From contig JBAYRL010000012.1 of assembly GCA_041676705.1 (NCBI GenBank), positions 1 to 44,860 on the forward strand: 44,860 nt of DNA. Reading direction: 5' to 3'. This document shows positions 16,517 through 26,331 of the stretch, one piece after another. Made by a program: the position numbers and the translations under genes. The notes under the pieces are model-generated. The model saw only the letters and a program-made list of their open reading frames with translations. It did no database searches and had not been told where the DNA came from. Within the stretch, counting starts at the first letter, position 1. Each line of letters starts with the position of its first letter. Origin of the DNA: Acidimicrobiia bacterium (lineage in GTDB: Bacteria > Actinomycetota > Acidimicrobiia > Acidimicrobiales > SKKL01).

Positions 16517-19500
16517 TTAAGCACCAGCGTTTGACCTCCACCGATCCGCCAAATTTTGGATTGGCGAGGTTAGAAGCTCTACCACTGGAACCGTTGACAA
16601 CAAGTCATCGCGGAAAGTGGGTTCGGTTTCCATCACCGCATCGCGTAGGGCCCCATATCGGCCGCGGTAGCCCATCAAAACATGACGGGCCACATGCTCA
16701 TCCACCGTGTCATGCAAAAGCACGTGGACCAAGGTCATACCAGTGGTTTGGTTACCTTTGATTTCCGGCACCAAGACCGTGGTTCGACCGTCACTTCGAC
16801 CGACATTTACATAAACACTTCGCTCTGCCGCTACCTGGTGCTTAGTACCAACCAGCCGCGGATTTCGCTCGACTCGTGATGGAATATCACGTGCGATACC
16901 GCCTTTGTCGACCACCGTGATGGTGGCGGCTAAGTCGCCCTCACCACCCGGAACCCCATCAATGGCATAGCGGGTGTAGCCAAGCACCTCATCGACAGCC
17001 TGGTCGAGATCGGCCAGAACCTTCAAGGCGGTGTACGGAAGGCGGTCGCGTGGCGCTCCGGCTTCAACCACTGAACGCACCAGCGGCACCTCAAGCAGCG
17101 ATTCATCAGAACGGCTAATACCAACGGTGACCGTCTTGGCTTGATGGCGAATGGCATCAACCGGTCGGGTGAGCTCTTCTATGGCCCGGGTCAAACCTTC
17201 CATCAGGTCTTCCACTAGCACCACTGGAGTGCCAACTTTGCCTTGTTCTAACTCGTAGGTATCAAGCGGGAAGACCCCGGTGGCGAAACGCAACAAACTG
17301 GCCACTCGAACAGCCATACTCGACTCGAGATGACCGTCATATTCGCCGGAACGCACTCCGTCAAAGAACCGTGTTGCCGGTGCTACCAACACCTCACGCA
17401 GCGACGCAAAAAGTTTATCGACATCGGATTCGGTTGAAAGCAGCTCTTCCACACTGGCACGTGCTTCACGAAGTGGTTTTGCCAAGGCGTCGATTGCCAG
17501 CGCCGCTTCATAACCAAACAAATGACCGGCCATAGCCGCCAAAATGAATCCGAGGGAAGGATGTACGGCCGGAAGCCCAATAACATCAGGAGTCGAACCA
17601 AAACGGTCGGCGTCGGTGGTAATTACCACCGGCGAGGCTTTGTGGGTGCGATAGATGGCTACTTCTTTGGCCACATCATCCAGGTTTGAGGTGGACAGCC
17701 CGGTAGCGCACACCAGCACCATAGGCTCAGAGGAAAGGTCAATATGCTTCTTGTCTTCGGTGCTGTCACAAGCGATGGCCTTGTAACACAGCTCCGACAA
17801 CTTTATGCGCACCTCTTTAGCGGCTATTAGGTTTCGCCCGTTTCCAACCACGGCCCAATATCGCCTCGGTGGTGCCACCCGCGCCGCGATACGGCCAATA
17901 CTTTCTCGCAACGCCAAAGTGGTGGTCATGGCATCGGGCAAGTCGCGCAGTGAGCGCAAAATTTCTTGGGCTTCGTCGTCTTGTTGCGAAACACCGAGTT
18001 CTTGGGCGATGGCGGTCGCCAGTAAGAAACTTGCCGCAATCTGCGCGTAGAAGGCTTTGGTGGAAGCCACGCTGATTTCTATGTCACGACCATCAGAGGT
18101 GTAAAGCACACCGTCTGACTTGTCGGTTAAGTCGCTTGAGCGACGATTCACAATCGACAACACCCGAGCTCCCCGGGCCCGAGCCAAATCAACTGTTCGG
18201 TTAGTGTCGGTGGTGGTACCCGATTGGCTTATGGCCACTATTAGGGTGTCTGACATGTCGGGTCGTAAACCAAAACCCGAGAGTTCGGTAGCTAAAGTCG
18301 ACTCCACACGGAAAGTACTTTCAGCCACCAAATCAGCCAATACCGCCGCTAAAGCAGTTCCGGCCACTGAAGCTGTACCTTGACCAATGGCTATTAAGCG
18401 TTGAATCTTGCCGCTGGCTAGATCGTCTCGGATTTGTTGGGGAAAGGTTGTTGGGGAAAGGCGAACCTCAAGTAAACCGTCTTGGTTAGCAACCAGCTTG
18501 CCCCGCAAGGTTCGGCGGAACGAGGCTGGGGCTTCACCTAGTTCTTTCAAAAGGAAATGCGCGTTTTCACCGCGATCAATGTCGCGAGTTGTAATGCCTG
18601 GTGACACGATTTCATCAGGTGCAATCGGAAGTTCGGCACCACTGAAGCTGGTGCGAGAAATTCCTTCCACCTGCCCTGCCAAAGCAGCGTCAAGCACCAA
18701 AATCTGGCCTCGAGACGAGCCCGGATTGGCAGCATCAGCTGGGGTATCGCCGTCCATTCGCAGATAGCTAGAAGCTTCTTCGATAACTCCATAGGGTTCG
18801 CTGGCCACGATAAAAGCTTCGTCGGCTAAGCCAACATAAACGCCTTGGCCGCTACCTCGAAGCGCCACATATAGGCGCGAGAAGTCACCTTCAGCGGCTG
18901 CCGCTACGGCGACCGAGCCTTCCAAACGTTCCACGCTGTCACGAAATGCTTCGGTGGTGGCTACGCCTTCGGCCATCCGACGAGACATCAGCACCGGCGC
19001 AACTTTGGCATCGGTTGTGATCTCAGCGGGGATGTTTAAAGCGTCGGTGGCTTTAAGGTCGGCGAAATTATCGATATCACCATTGGCCACGATGCTCACA
19101 AACGGTCGGTCCGTAGCACCAACTTCAATCGAGTCGAGCGGGTGCGCATTAGGTTCTGAAACCACCCCCACTGCCGCCCAACGGGTGTGTGCCAGAACCA
19201 GAGCAGTAGCGCTAGTTCCATTTAACGCCAGCTTGAGCAGACCATCACGACGAATTTGTTCTCGGAGGACCCGCGTGTTGTCGCCAAGTTCGCCAATTTC
19301 TGCGGCCACTTTGTAAACGAAAGCCACCGCCTTGGGCAACACGCGCACCGTGCCAGAAACAAAAGCGTCGCTGGTTGAACGCTGCGCTAATTGTGAGTTG
19401 ACAGCCGGGTCGGTGGTGTCGAGCCCATGGTTAGAGATGATGATCTCGACTCCGGCTGAATCACGACCGCGTACCTCCATGCGATCGATAGCCGAGAGGG

Positions 19501-19969
19501 CCGCCACGATGCTCAGGTAACCTCCGAGGCCTGCATCGCCAAGCTCGGCCCCACCGAGAGCCACCACAGTGTCTAGGGAACGTAGCCGATCTCCTCTGAT
19601 AGCCCAGGCCGCGTCTTTCAACCGAATAATGGCAGCATTCAGCAGCTCTAAGCGGTCATTGGCGGCCACCAAACCCTCGTCGAGCTGAGCTTCAAGGGTT
19701 GCTACTCGCTCTTCAATTTCTACGATCTCTAACCGTAAAGTCGCGGCTAATGAAGGGTTGTCGAGCAGTGTTCGAGCTCCGGCTGCGCCGCGCAGGGCGG
19801 TACCGGCAGTTTCGAGTAGTTGAGCGATTTCGGAAAGCTTCTCGAGCGGGTCCTGGGTAGTTAGCGACCGTGCACGCAACAAGGCGTTGGCCACGGCACC
19901 AGATACTTCTTCCGGCGCTGGGGCCTGGCGGATTTCGGGACGTCGTACTACTGCAATGATCCCGCACAT
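16517..19969 (-). CDS. glmS: Oversized glutamine-fructose-6-phosphate aminotransferase (GlmS) homologue
   Basis: Likely forms glucosamine-6-phosphate from fructose-6-phosphate and glutamine. At 1150 aa it is nearly twice the usual ~610. The N-terminal nucleophile C2 is intact (MCGII), then a helical insert of about 145 residues (12-158) interrupts the amidotransferase domain. That domain resumes with RGRDSAG (167-173), HTRWA (261-265), NAHP and NGDIDN (296-301). The linker HFLLKELGEAP starts at 471. SIS domain 1 has ISQSGTTTDT (580-589) and VASTKAF (634-640), but Q530 replaces the usual Cys of the CGTS loop. SIS domain 2 keeps a Glu (E726 in KLSEL), a His (H742 in KKH) and the terminal-loop Lys (K945 in AKTVTV). 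About 200 unfamiliar residues follow (950-1150). glmM directly upstream supports the role. Confidence 0.88.
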   Translation of the reverse strand: MCGIIAVVRRPEIRQAPAPEEVSGAVANALLRARSLTTQDPLEKLSEIAQLLETAGTALRGAAGARTLLDNPSLAATLRLEIVEIEERVATLEAQLDEGLVAANDRLELLNAAIIRLKDAAWAIRGDRLRSLDTVVALGGAELGDAGLGGYLSIVAALSAIDRMEVRGRDSAGVEIIISNHGLDTTDPAVNSQLAQRSTSDAFVSGTVRVLPKAVAFVYKVAAEIGELGDNTRVLREQIRRDGLLKLALNGTSATALVLAHTRWAAVGVVSEPNAHPLDSIEVGATDRPFVSIVANGDIDNFADLKATDALNIPAEITTDAKVAPVLMSRRMAEGVATTEAFRDSVERLEGSVAVAAAAEGDFSRLYVALRGSGQGVYVGLADEAFIVASEPYGVIEEASSYLRMDGDTPADAANPGSSRGQILVLDAALAGQVEGISRTSFSGAELPIAPDEIVSPGITTRDIDRGENAHFLLKELGEAPASFRRTLRGKLVANQDGLLEVRLSPTTFPQQIRDDLASGKIQRLIAIGQGTASVAGTALAAVLADLVAESTFRVESTLATELSGFGLRPDMSDTLIVAISQSGTTTDTNRTVDLARARGARVLSIVNRRSSDLTDKSDGVLYTSDGRDIEISVASTKAFYAQIAASFLLATAIAQELGVSQQDDEAQEILRSLRDLPDAMTTTLALRESIGRIAARVAPPRRYWAVVGNGRNLIAAKEVRIKLSELCYKAIACDSTEDKKHIDLSSEPMVLVCATGLSTSNLDDVAKEVAIYRTHKASPVVITTDADRFGSTPDVIGLPAVHPSLGFILAAMAGHLFGYEAALAIDALAKPLREARASVEELLSTESDVDKLFASLREVLVAPATRFFDGVRSGEYDGHLESSMAVRVASLLRFATGVFPLDTYELEQGKVGTPVVLVEDLMEGLTRAIEELTRPVDAIRHQAKTVTVGISRSDESLLEVPLVRSVVEAGAPRDRLPYTALKVLADLDQAVDEVLGYTRYAIDGVPGGEGDLAATITVVDKGGIARDIPSRVERNPRLVGTKHQVAAERSVYVNVGRSDGRTTVLVPEIKGNQTTGMTLVHVLLHDTVDEHVARHVLMGYRGRYGALRDAVMETEPTFRDDLLSTVPVVELLTSPIQNLADRWRSNAGA

Positions 19970-20013
19970 GTGTTTTATCTCTCCTGTCGGGTTGCCCGCT
20001 CCAAGAGATTATT

Positions 20014-21408
20014 CTATGGCTGGCTTGAAGAGATGTCAGAGCGATTAGCCGACATTTCCACCGCTCCGGCTTCAACCGCTGCTACAAGTTCATCCACAGC
20101 AGCTTCAGCAGCGCTTTGTTCTTCTGCCTCAACCATGACCCGAATAACTGGTTCGGTGCCGCTGGCCCGTACCAACACTCGGCCTCGCTCACCTAGATCG
20201 CGTTCCACTCGACTTACCTGGTCAGACAATGCCGACACCAGCGCCGATGCTTTCACCGCCACCCGAACGTTTTTTAATACTTGTGGGAATCGCACCATGG
20301 CCGCAGCGGCAAGCTGGCTTAGGCTTTGGTTGCTCCGCGACAGCAGATCTAGCAGTTGCACTCCGGTGAGAATGCCATCGCCGGTTGTGGCTAAGTCGCG
20401 AAAAATAATGTGACCTGATTGTTCGCCGCCGAGCAACCAGCCGCCACGTTCTAGGGCTTCTAGCACGTAGCGATCGCCAACTTGGGTTTCGACAACACCA
20501 ATTCCGTGATCGGCCAGTGCCAACCGCAGACCCATATTCGACATCACGGTCACCACCACGGTGTCATCGTCGAGCAGTCCTCGGGCCTGGCGATCTTTGG
20601 CCAGCATGGCCACAATTTCATCGCCGTCTAGAAGGGCACCGGTTTCATCGACCGCCAACATGCGGTCAGCATCGCCGTCGAATGCAAGGCCGATATCGGC
20701 ACCATGGGACAAGACGGCCGCCTGTAAATCAACCGGGTGGGTGCTGCCACATTCTTCGTTGATATTACGACCATCAGGTGTGTCGTGCAGAACGTTCACT
20801 TCTAAGCCCAAACGGTGCATGATGGCAGGCGCATGAAACGAAGCAGCCCCATTGGCGCAATCAAGCACCACCTTAAGGGGGCGGAGAGGTTCGCTCACCG
20901 AGTGAATAATAGAATCGGACCAACGCCCCACTTGGCCATCAGCCGAATGAATTTGGCCAACTTTCAAGCCTGCTGGTGGCGTGACGTCGTCGGTCTCGGG
21001 GCCGCCACGGAGCAGATTCTCAACCTGAAGTTCCAGGCGTTCTTCATCGGCGTCGCTAAGCTTCATTCCGCCCGCTGCAAAAAGCTTGATGCCGTTGTCA
21101 GAAAACGGGTTATGTGAGGCAGAAATTACTGCACCGGGTAACCCATCGGCAGCACAAACCCAAGCAATTGTGGGCGTCGGTACTACACCTAGAAGATCAA
21201 CATCGACACCCTCGGCAGCGAAACCGGCTGCTAGGGCGGCTTCAATCATAGGACCGGAATGTCGGGTATCACGCCCAATCACCACTCGCCCTACCCGGCC
21301 AGCATCAAGAACTCTGGCAGCTGCTCGGCCCAGCGCCATAGCTAATTCGGGGGTGAGCTCGACGTTGGCCACACCTCGAACGCCGTCAGTACCGAAGCGA
21401 AGAGTCAT
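20014..21408 (-). CDS. glmM: Phosphoglucosamine mutase
   Basis: Converts glucosamine-6-phosphate to glucosamine-1-phosphate on the way to UDP-GlcNAc, 464 aa. It begins LRFGTDGVRGVAN. The phosphorylated serine is S98 in AVISASHNP, and the Mg2+ loop is DGDADR (244-249). The sugar-binding GEQSGHIIF and phosphate-binding RASGTEPVIRVM are present. It starts after a hairpin that separates it from rpsI and is followed by glmS. Confidence 0.97.
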   Translation of the reverse strand: MTLRFGTDGVRGVANVELTPELAMALGRAAARVLDAGRVGRVVIGRDTRHSGPMIEAALAAGFAAEGVDVDLLGVVPTPTIAWVCAADGLPGAVISASHNPFSDNGIKLFAAGGMKLSDADEERLELQVENLLRGGPETDDVTPPAGLKVGQIHSADGQVGRWSDSIIHSVSEPLRPLKVVLDCANGAASFHAPAIMHRLGLEVNVLHDTPDGRNINEECGSTHPVDLQAAVLSHGADIGLAFDGDADRMLAVDETGALLDGDEIVAMLAKDRQARGLLDDDTVVVTVMSNMGLRLALADHGIGVVETQVGDRYVLEALERGGWLLGGEQSGHIIFRDLATTGDGILTGVQLLDLLSRSNQSLSQLAAAAMVRFPQVLKNVRVAVKASALVSALSDQVSRVERDLGERGRVLVRASGTEPVIRVMVEAEEQSAAEAAVDELVAAVEAGAVEMSANRSDISSSQP

Positions 21409-21433
21409 ATGCTATTCACGACCTTTATACGCG

Positions 21434-21474
21434 AAATTGGCCACCAGATAACACTATCTTGGTGGCCAATTTTT
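21434..21474. terminator. Long hairpin between rpsI and glmM
   Basis: A 13-bp perfect stem (21434-21446 with 21460-21472), extended by four more pairs past one bulged T, lies in the 76-base gap between rpsI and glmM. The T run (TTTTT) is on the + strand end, although no + strand gene is near. On the - strand it could act as a weaker terminator or attenuator between the ribosomal and cell-wall genes. Confidence 0.6.
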
Positions 21475-21484
21475 AAAAGAAAGC

Positions 21485-21877
21485 TTAACGCTTCGAGTAC
21501 TGAGGCGCCTTGCGGGCCTTCTTCAGACCGTACTTCTTAGATTCCTTCTCACGAGCATCTCGAGTAAGGAAGCCCGCCCGCTTAAGGACTGGGCGCAAAT
21601 CTTCATCGAGTTCGATCAGGCCACGAGCAACCGCCAAACGAACGGCGCCAGCTTGACCGGAAGGGCCACCGCCATGCACGTTCAGGTCGATGTCGTAAAC
21701 CTCATTCGTCTCGGTGACATTTAACGGTTCCGAGAGGATCATTCGGTGGGTGGCCCGCGGAAAGTATTCTTCGAGCGGGCGACCGTTGGCCGTGATTTTT
21801 CCAGTTCCAGGACGGAAACGTACACGCGCCACCGCTCGCTTACGACGACCGGTTGCTTGAACAAGTGGCAAAGTCAT
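21485..21877 (-). CDS. rpsI: 30S ribosomal protein uS9
   Basis: Small-subunit head protein whose C-terminal tail reaches the P-site tRNA, 130 aa. It has QATGRRKRAVARVR at the N-terminus, the GGGPSGQAGAVRLAVARGL block and the ending PQYSKR with the invariant C-terminal KR. It follows rplM as in most bacteria. Confidence 0.97.
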   Translation of the reverse strand: MTLPLVQATGRRKRAVARVRFRPGTGKITANGRPLEEYFPRATHRMILSEPLNVTETNEVYDIDLNVHGGGPSGQAGAVRLAVARGLIELDEDLRPVLKRAGFLTRDAREKESKKYGLKKARKAPQYSKR

Positions 21878-21910
21878 TAAATCAATGTCCTTAAAGAGAA
21901 CCTAAGCTCG

Positions 21911-22363
21911 CTAGGCCTCGACCCGACGGGCCTGGTTGAGCACAAGCTCGTTCGGAGTTTGTGCAGCGTGCGGGTGGGTAGGGCCAGCGTAAACCTTGAG
22001 TTTTCCGAGCATCGCAGCACCCAAACGATTCTTAGGCAACATGCCACGAACGGTGCGACGAATGGCATCTTCTGGCGAACGTGCCAATTCGTCGGCATAG
22101 CTGCGTGAGCTGATACCGCCCGGATAGCCAGAGTGACGCCAAACACGCTTGGTACCGGCTTTGTCGGCGCTGAGCACTACCTTGTCGGCGTTAACCACGA
22201 TTACATGGTCGCCGCCGTCGACATGGGGGGCGAAGGTGGGCTTATGGGTACCCCGAAGAAGGCGTGCTACTTCGGTAGCCAAACGGCCAAGCACTAGATC
22301 TTCGGCGTCGATGACGTACCAGTTGCGCTGGATGTCGCCGGGTCGAGGGGTAAAGGTACGCAC
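21911..22363 (-). CDS. rplM: 50S ribosomal protein uL13
   Basis: Early-assembling 50S protein, 150 aa. It has NWYVIDAEDLVLGRLATEVA, the HVDGGDHVIVVNADKV block and AVRGMLPKN-like residues (RRTVRGMLPKNRLG). The start is GTG at 22363 behind AGGAAG. Its promoter should lie in the 132-base gap from 22364 to 22495, where I see no convincing boxes. Confidence 0.97.
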   Translation of the reverse strand: MRTFTPRPGDIQRNWYVIDAEDLVLGRLATEVARLLRGTHKPTFAPHVDGGDHVIVVNADKVVLSADKAGTKRVWRHSGYPGGISSRSYADELARSPEDAIRRTVRGMLPKNRLGAAMLGKLKVYAGPTHPHAAQTPNELVLNQARRVEA

Positions 22364-22495
22364 GCGTTAACTTCCTGGGGTGTTCGAGAAAATGTTCTGA
22401 GTCTGGCCGAAGCATGGGGCCATCGCTGAACCCGCCTTAGGGGCAACGAGAAACTCTATGCCGTAGATAAGCCTAAAGGCAAATACCGGAATAGC

Positions 22496-23335
22496 TTACT
22501 CTCCCTCATAATCAACATGCCAAAGCGTTAAACCTTGTGGCGGTGCTAACTGGCTCGCAGCGGAGCGATCACGAGCTCGAAGAATGCTTAAAACATCGCC
22601 GGGATGTTTGGCTCCTAGGCCACATTCAGCTAACAGGCCTACAATGCTACGAACCATCTGGTGACAAAATCCGCTGGCCACAATTGTTAAGCGCAACAAA
22701 TCGGCTTCTGGTTGGTCCCACTGTAGCGACGTAATTCTACGGACCAAAGAAGGTATTTTACCCTCAACTGGTTTTGGTTTGCGACAAAACGAGGTGAAAT
22801 CGTGCTCACCTAGGAGCGGATCACCAGCCATTTGCAAAAGAGCCAACTTCAGCGGCTTTTCGATGTGCCAAGCCCGATCAACCAAGAAAGGGCTAGGCAA
22901 AGCTGCGTTGTGGATGAGATAACGGTAGCTTCGACTTCGGGCTGAGAAACGGGCGTTGAAGCCCGGTCGCGCCACGCTGGCCTGACGCACCACGATGTGA
23001 GGCGAGAGCATCTTGTTGAGTGCCGCCTGGAATGCTGTGGGCTCGTAGCGCGAGGCGTTGGCTTTGAAACTCACCACATTGCCCCAGGCATGTACACCCT
23101 TATCGGTACGGCCAGCAACAGCTAAATGTACTTCGTGTCCCAAGAAGCGTTCTGCCGCATCACGAATGGCGCCCCCGACTGTCGGAACACCAACGTTAAT
23201 GGCAAAGCCGTGGAAAGCAGCGCCGTGGTAGGCCACCAATAAACGCGCCGTAACGGTGTCCTCGGGCGCGCCGATGCCGGCGGTTTCCTCGCCGGCATCG
23301 AACAGAGTGGGGGTATCAAAAAGTGATTGGGACAT
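22496..23335 (-). CDS. truA: tRNA pseudouridine(38-40) synthase TruA
   Basis: Isomerises U38-U40 in the anticodon arm, 279 aa. The catalytic aspartate is D78 in AGRTDKGVHA, and the YRYLIHN block and HQMVRSIVG are present. The first 25-30 residues form an extra polar leader ahead of the core (RLLVAYHGAAFHGF); an internal start is possible but none is clearly better. It follows rplQ by 37 bases with no terminator, so it ends the alpha operon, a common arrangement. Confidence 0.95.
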   Translation of the reverse strand: MSQSLFDTPTLFDAGEETAGIGAPEDTVTARLLVAYHGAAFHGFAINVGVPTVGGAIRDAAERFLGHEVHLAVAGRTDKGVHAWGNVVSFKANASRYEPTAFQAALNKMLSPHIVVRQASVARPGFNARFSARSRSYRYLIHNAALPSPFLVDRAWHIEKPLKLALLQMAGDPLLGEHDFTSFCRKPKPVEGKIPSLVRRITSLQWDQPEADLLRLTIVASGFCHQMVRSIVGLLAECGLGAKHPGDVLSILRARDRSAASQLAPPQGLTLWHVDYEGE

Positions 23336-23372
23336 TCAGACCCAATACCACTACGACTTGGGGTTCCGCAGA

Positions 23373-23726
23373 CTAAACCAGCTCGATACGAGCTGTAGGC
23401 GCATTGTCGCCGGAGCGAGGACCAAGCTTCAAGATACGGGTATAGCCGCCGGGCCGTTCTGCGTAGCGGGGGCCGACCTCGTCAAAGAGTTTGGCCGCAA
23501 CTTCTTCATCACCTAGGAATGCCACGACCTGACGACGGTTGTGTATACCGCCTTCCTTGGCCTTGGTAATCATCTTTTCGGCCACCGGACGCACGGCGCG
23601 AGCCTTGGCTTCGGTGGTTACGATGCCCTCAGCAGCGATTAGCGATGCTACTAAGTTGGCCATCATAAGACGTTGGTGAGAAGCGCTACCGCCAAAACGG
23701 CGGCCCTTCTTAGGAGTGGCTGGCAT
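23373..23726 (-). CDS. rplQ: 50S ribosomal protein bL17
   Basis: 117 aa, standard length, near the peptide exit tunnel. It has the N-terminal block RRFGGSASHQRLMMANLVASLI, then IVTTEAKARAVRPVAEKMIT and a C-terminal GGYTRILKLGPRSGDNAPTA. It is co-transcribed with rpoA, 7 bases upstream. Confidence 0.98.
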   Translation of the reverse strand: MPATPKKGRRFGGSASHQRLMMANLVASLIAAEGIVTTEAKARAVRPVAEKMITKAKEGGIHNRRQVVAFLGDEEVAAKLFDEVGPRYAERPGGYTRILKLGPRSGDNAPTARIELV

Positions 23727-23733
23727 GATTGAA

Positions 23734-24672
23734 TCAGTCCTCTCCGCGGAGCTTCAAACCCCGCTCATCGAGTTTTGCAGTTACCTCATCGAGAGACTTC
23801 TGACCAAAGTTTGTGATCGACAAAAGATCTTCATGAGACTTGGTGAGAAGTTCGCCGATGGTCTCGATTTGTGCTCGCTTGAGACAGTTGCGAGGACGTT
23901 CTGATAGTTCGAGGTCGTCGATAGGAAGGTCGAGGTCTGGAGACCCCGAGCCGGTGACACTAATTTCGCCGAGTTCCAAACCTTGAGGTTCGTCGCTCAT
24001 CTCTTCTACTAGTTGCACCAAAGCACGTAGCGTGGCGCCGGCTGAAGCCAAAGCATCGCGAGCTGAGATGGAACCATCAGTTTCAATGTCGAGCACCAAA
24101 CGGTCATAGGCCGTTGATTGTTCAACACGGGCCGCTTCAACATCGAAGGTGACGCGACGTACCGGTGAGAAAATTGAGTCGACCGGGATAACCCCGATAG
24201 TGGTGGAACGCTTGTTTTGTTCGGCGGTGGCATAGCCACGGCCTTGAGCCACCGTGATATCGAGAGCCAAGCGAGCCGAACCCGAAATGGTAGCGATGGC
24301 CAGTTCGGGGTTCAGAACCTCAACATCTGATGTGGTGGCAATATCGGCAGCGGTGACGTCTTTAGGTCCGGTCACATCTAAACGAAGCACCACCGGCTCA
24401 CCGCTTTCTACGCGGAGCACGAGGTCCTTCAAGTTTAAGATGATGTCGGTTACGTCTTCGACTACGCCGGGAATGGTGTCGAACTCGTGGAGAGCATCGT
24501 CGAAACGAACCTGAGTAACCGCGGCACCAGGGATAGATGAAAGCAACGTACGACGAAGCGAGTTGCCAATAGTGAACCCAAAGCCAGGCTCTAGGGGACC
24601 AACGGCGAACAAAGCGCGAGCCGTGTCACCGTCTCCAAGGGCTTCGATCGTTGGGCGCTGAATGACGAGCAT
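23734..24672 (-). CDS. rpoA: DNA-directed RNA polymerase alpha subunit
   Basis: Assembly platform of RNA polymerase and contact for activators and UP elements, 312 aa. The N-terminal dimerisation domain (about 1-228) has the EPGFGFTIGNSLRRTLLSSIPG motif. An acidic linker follows, then the C-terminal helix-hairpin-helix domain (about 250-305) with LSERPRNCLKRAQIETIGELL and FGQKSLDEV. It sits between rpsD and rplQ as usual. Confidence 0.98.
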   Translation of the reverse strand: MLVIQRPTIEALGDGDTARALFAVGPLEPGFGFTIGNSLRRTLLSSIPGAAVTQVRFDDALHEFDTIPGVVEDVTDIILNLKDLVLRVESGEPVVLRLDVTGPKDVTAADIATTSDVEVLNPELAIATISGSARLALDITVAQGRGYATAEQNKRSTTIGVIPVDSIFSPVRRVTFDVEAARVEQSTAYDRLVLDIETDGSISARDALASAGATLRALVQLVEEMSDEPQGLELGEISVTGSGSPDLDLPIDDLELSERPRNCLKRAQIETIGELLTKSHEDLLSITNFGQKSLDEVTAKLDERGLKLRGED

Positions 24673-24716
24673 TTAGAAAGTACCTCTAAAAGGCGGGAGA
24701 TGGCTGTAAGAGCTAA

Positions 24717-25334
24717 TTACTTGGAGTACAACTCGACAATGAGCTGTTCACGTACCTGAACGTCCACGTGTTCACGAAGTGGTAGCTCGCGAATTGTTAC
24801 CTGGAAACCACCGTCAGCAACTTCGAGCCACGGGGCTGGGGTACGAGAAAGAACATCGAGATTAAAGGTGACCACTACCATCTCACGGGAGGCGTCTTTA
24901 AGTTCGATAACATCGCCCTTACGAACCCGGTAGCTGGGAATATCAACCCGCTTGCCGTTGACCTTCACGTGACCGTGATTCACAAACTGGCGAGCTTGGG
25001 GCCTAGTGGCAGCCCAACCAGCGCGGTATACAACGTTGTCTAACCGAAGTTCGAGGAACTGGAGCATGGTTTCACCAGTAACCCCTTCTTTGCGGTTGGC
25101 CTCTTTGTACAGGTTACGGAATTGGCGTTCGGTCAGGCCGTAGGTCATACGGGCCTTCTGCTTCTCTTGGAGCTGCAGCAAATATTCCGAAGCGTTGCCA
25201 CGACGACGGGTACGACCGTGTTCACCCGGTGGGTATGGCCGCTTTTCCATGGCCTTGTTTTCGCCCTCGGTACCCCAAATGTTGGTACCAAGACGTCGTG
25301 AAATACGGGCCTTAGGGCCGGTGTAACGTGACAT
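24717..25334 (-). CDS. rpsD: 30S ribosomal protein uS4
   Basis: Primary 16S-binding protein, 205 aa from ATG 25334. A longer in-frame start at 25448 would overlap rpsK by 113 bases and is rejected. It has MSRYTGPKARISRRLG, then PPGEHG, and the S4 RNA-binding domain RLDNVVYRAGWAATRPQARQFVNHGHVKVNG. There are no cysteines, so this is the zinc-free form. It starts one base after the rpsK stop. Confidence 0.97.
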   Translation of the reverse strand: MSRYTGPKARISRRLGTNIWGTEGENKAMEKRPYPPGEHGRTRRRGNASEYLLQLQEKQKARMTYGLTERQFRNLYKEANRKEGVTGETMLQFLELRLDNVVYRAGWAATRPQARQFVNHGHVKVNGKRVDIPSYRVRKGDVIELKDASREMVVVTFNLDVLSRTPAPWLEVADGGFQVTIRELPLREHVDVQVREQLIVELYSK

Positions 25335-25335
25335 G

Positions 25336-25734
25336 TCAGACTCTCCGGCGCTTGGGTTGACGACAGCCGTTGTGCGGCACGGGAGTGATGTCTTTAATAC
25401 CCGTGACTTCAATTCCGGTGTTTTGAATAGAGCGAATGGCGGTTTCACGGCCCGAACCGGGGCCTTTAACTACCACGTCCACTTTGCGAACTCCATGTTC
25501 CATAGCGGCACGGGCACAATTCTCTGCGGCCATCTGTGCGGCATACGGGGTGGACTTTTTCGAACCTTTAAATCCGACAGCGCCAGCAGATGCCCAAGAA
25601 AGGGTGTTGCCGTCTTGATCGGAGATCGAAATGATCGTGTTGTTAAACGAACTCTTGATGTGGGCAATACCGTACGTAACGTTTTTCCGTTCACGTTTAC
25701 GTGGTCGCCGCCCTCCAGGGCTGCTCTTGGCCAT
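25336..25734 (-). CDS. rpsK: 30S ribosomal protein uS11
   Basis: Platform protein, 132 aa. It has a basic N-terminal arm (GGRRPRKRERKNV), IAHIKSSFNNTIISISDQDGNTLSWAS, and the typical end GIKDITPVPHNGCRQPKRRRV. Confidence 0.98.
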   Translation of the reverse strand: MAKSSPGGRRPRKRERKNVTYGIAHIKSSFNNTIISISDQDGNTLSWASAGAVGFKGSKKSTPYAAQMAAENCARAAMEHGVRKVDVVVKGPGSGRETAIRSIQNTGIEVTGIKDITPVPHNGCRQPKRRRV

Positions 25735-25777
25735 TACTTAATACTCCAAAGAGTGGTAGTCGAGGTAATCAAATCCG

Positions 25778-26152
<375 letters not shown>

Positions 26153-26153
26153 T

Positions 26154-26267
26154 TCAGCCTTGCCTCTGCTTGTGTCGAGGATTTGTGCAAATAACGCGTA
26201 CGGTGCCGGTACGGCGCACCACCTTGCAGTTCTCACACATCTTCGTAACGCTGGGTCGTACCTTCAT
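26154..26267 (-). CDS. rpmJ: 50S ribosomal protein bL36
   Basis: A very short gene of 37 codons read directly from the sequence: it starts MKVRPSVTKMCENCKVVRR and ends CTNPRHKQRQG. The zinc ribbon is C-x2-C (C11, C14) with a later Cys and His (CTNPRH), so this is the zinc-binding form. It lies between infA and rpsM as in other bacteria. The ribosome site is GAAGGATC upstream of the ATG. Confidence 0.97.
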   Translation of the reverse strand: MKVRPSVTKMCENCKVVRRTGTVRVICTNPRHKQRQG

Positions 26268-26331
26268 AAAAGATCCTTCAGGAACCAAACGCCCACGGCG
26301 TCGGGGTCGATCCTGTCAAGAACAGGACAAA

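Noticed and set aside
26311..26327. Dyad TCCTGT-N5-ACAGGA between infA and rpmJ as a terminator
   Set aside because: Only 6 bp and no T run; the downstream genes are essential and tightly spaced.
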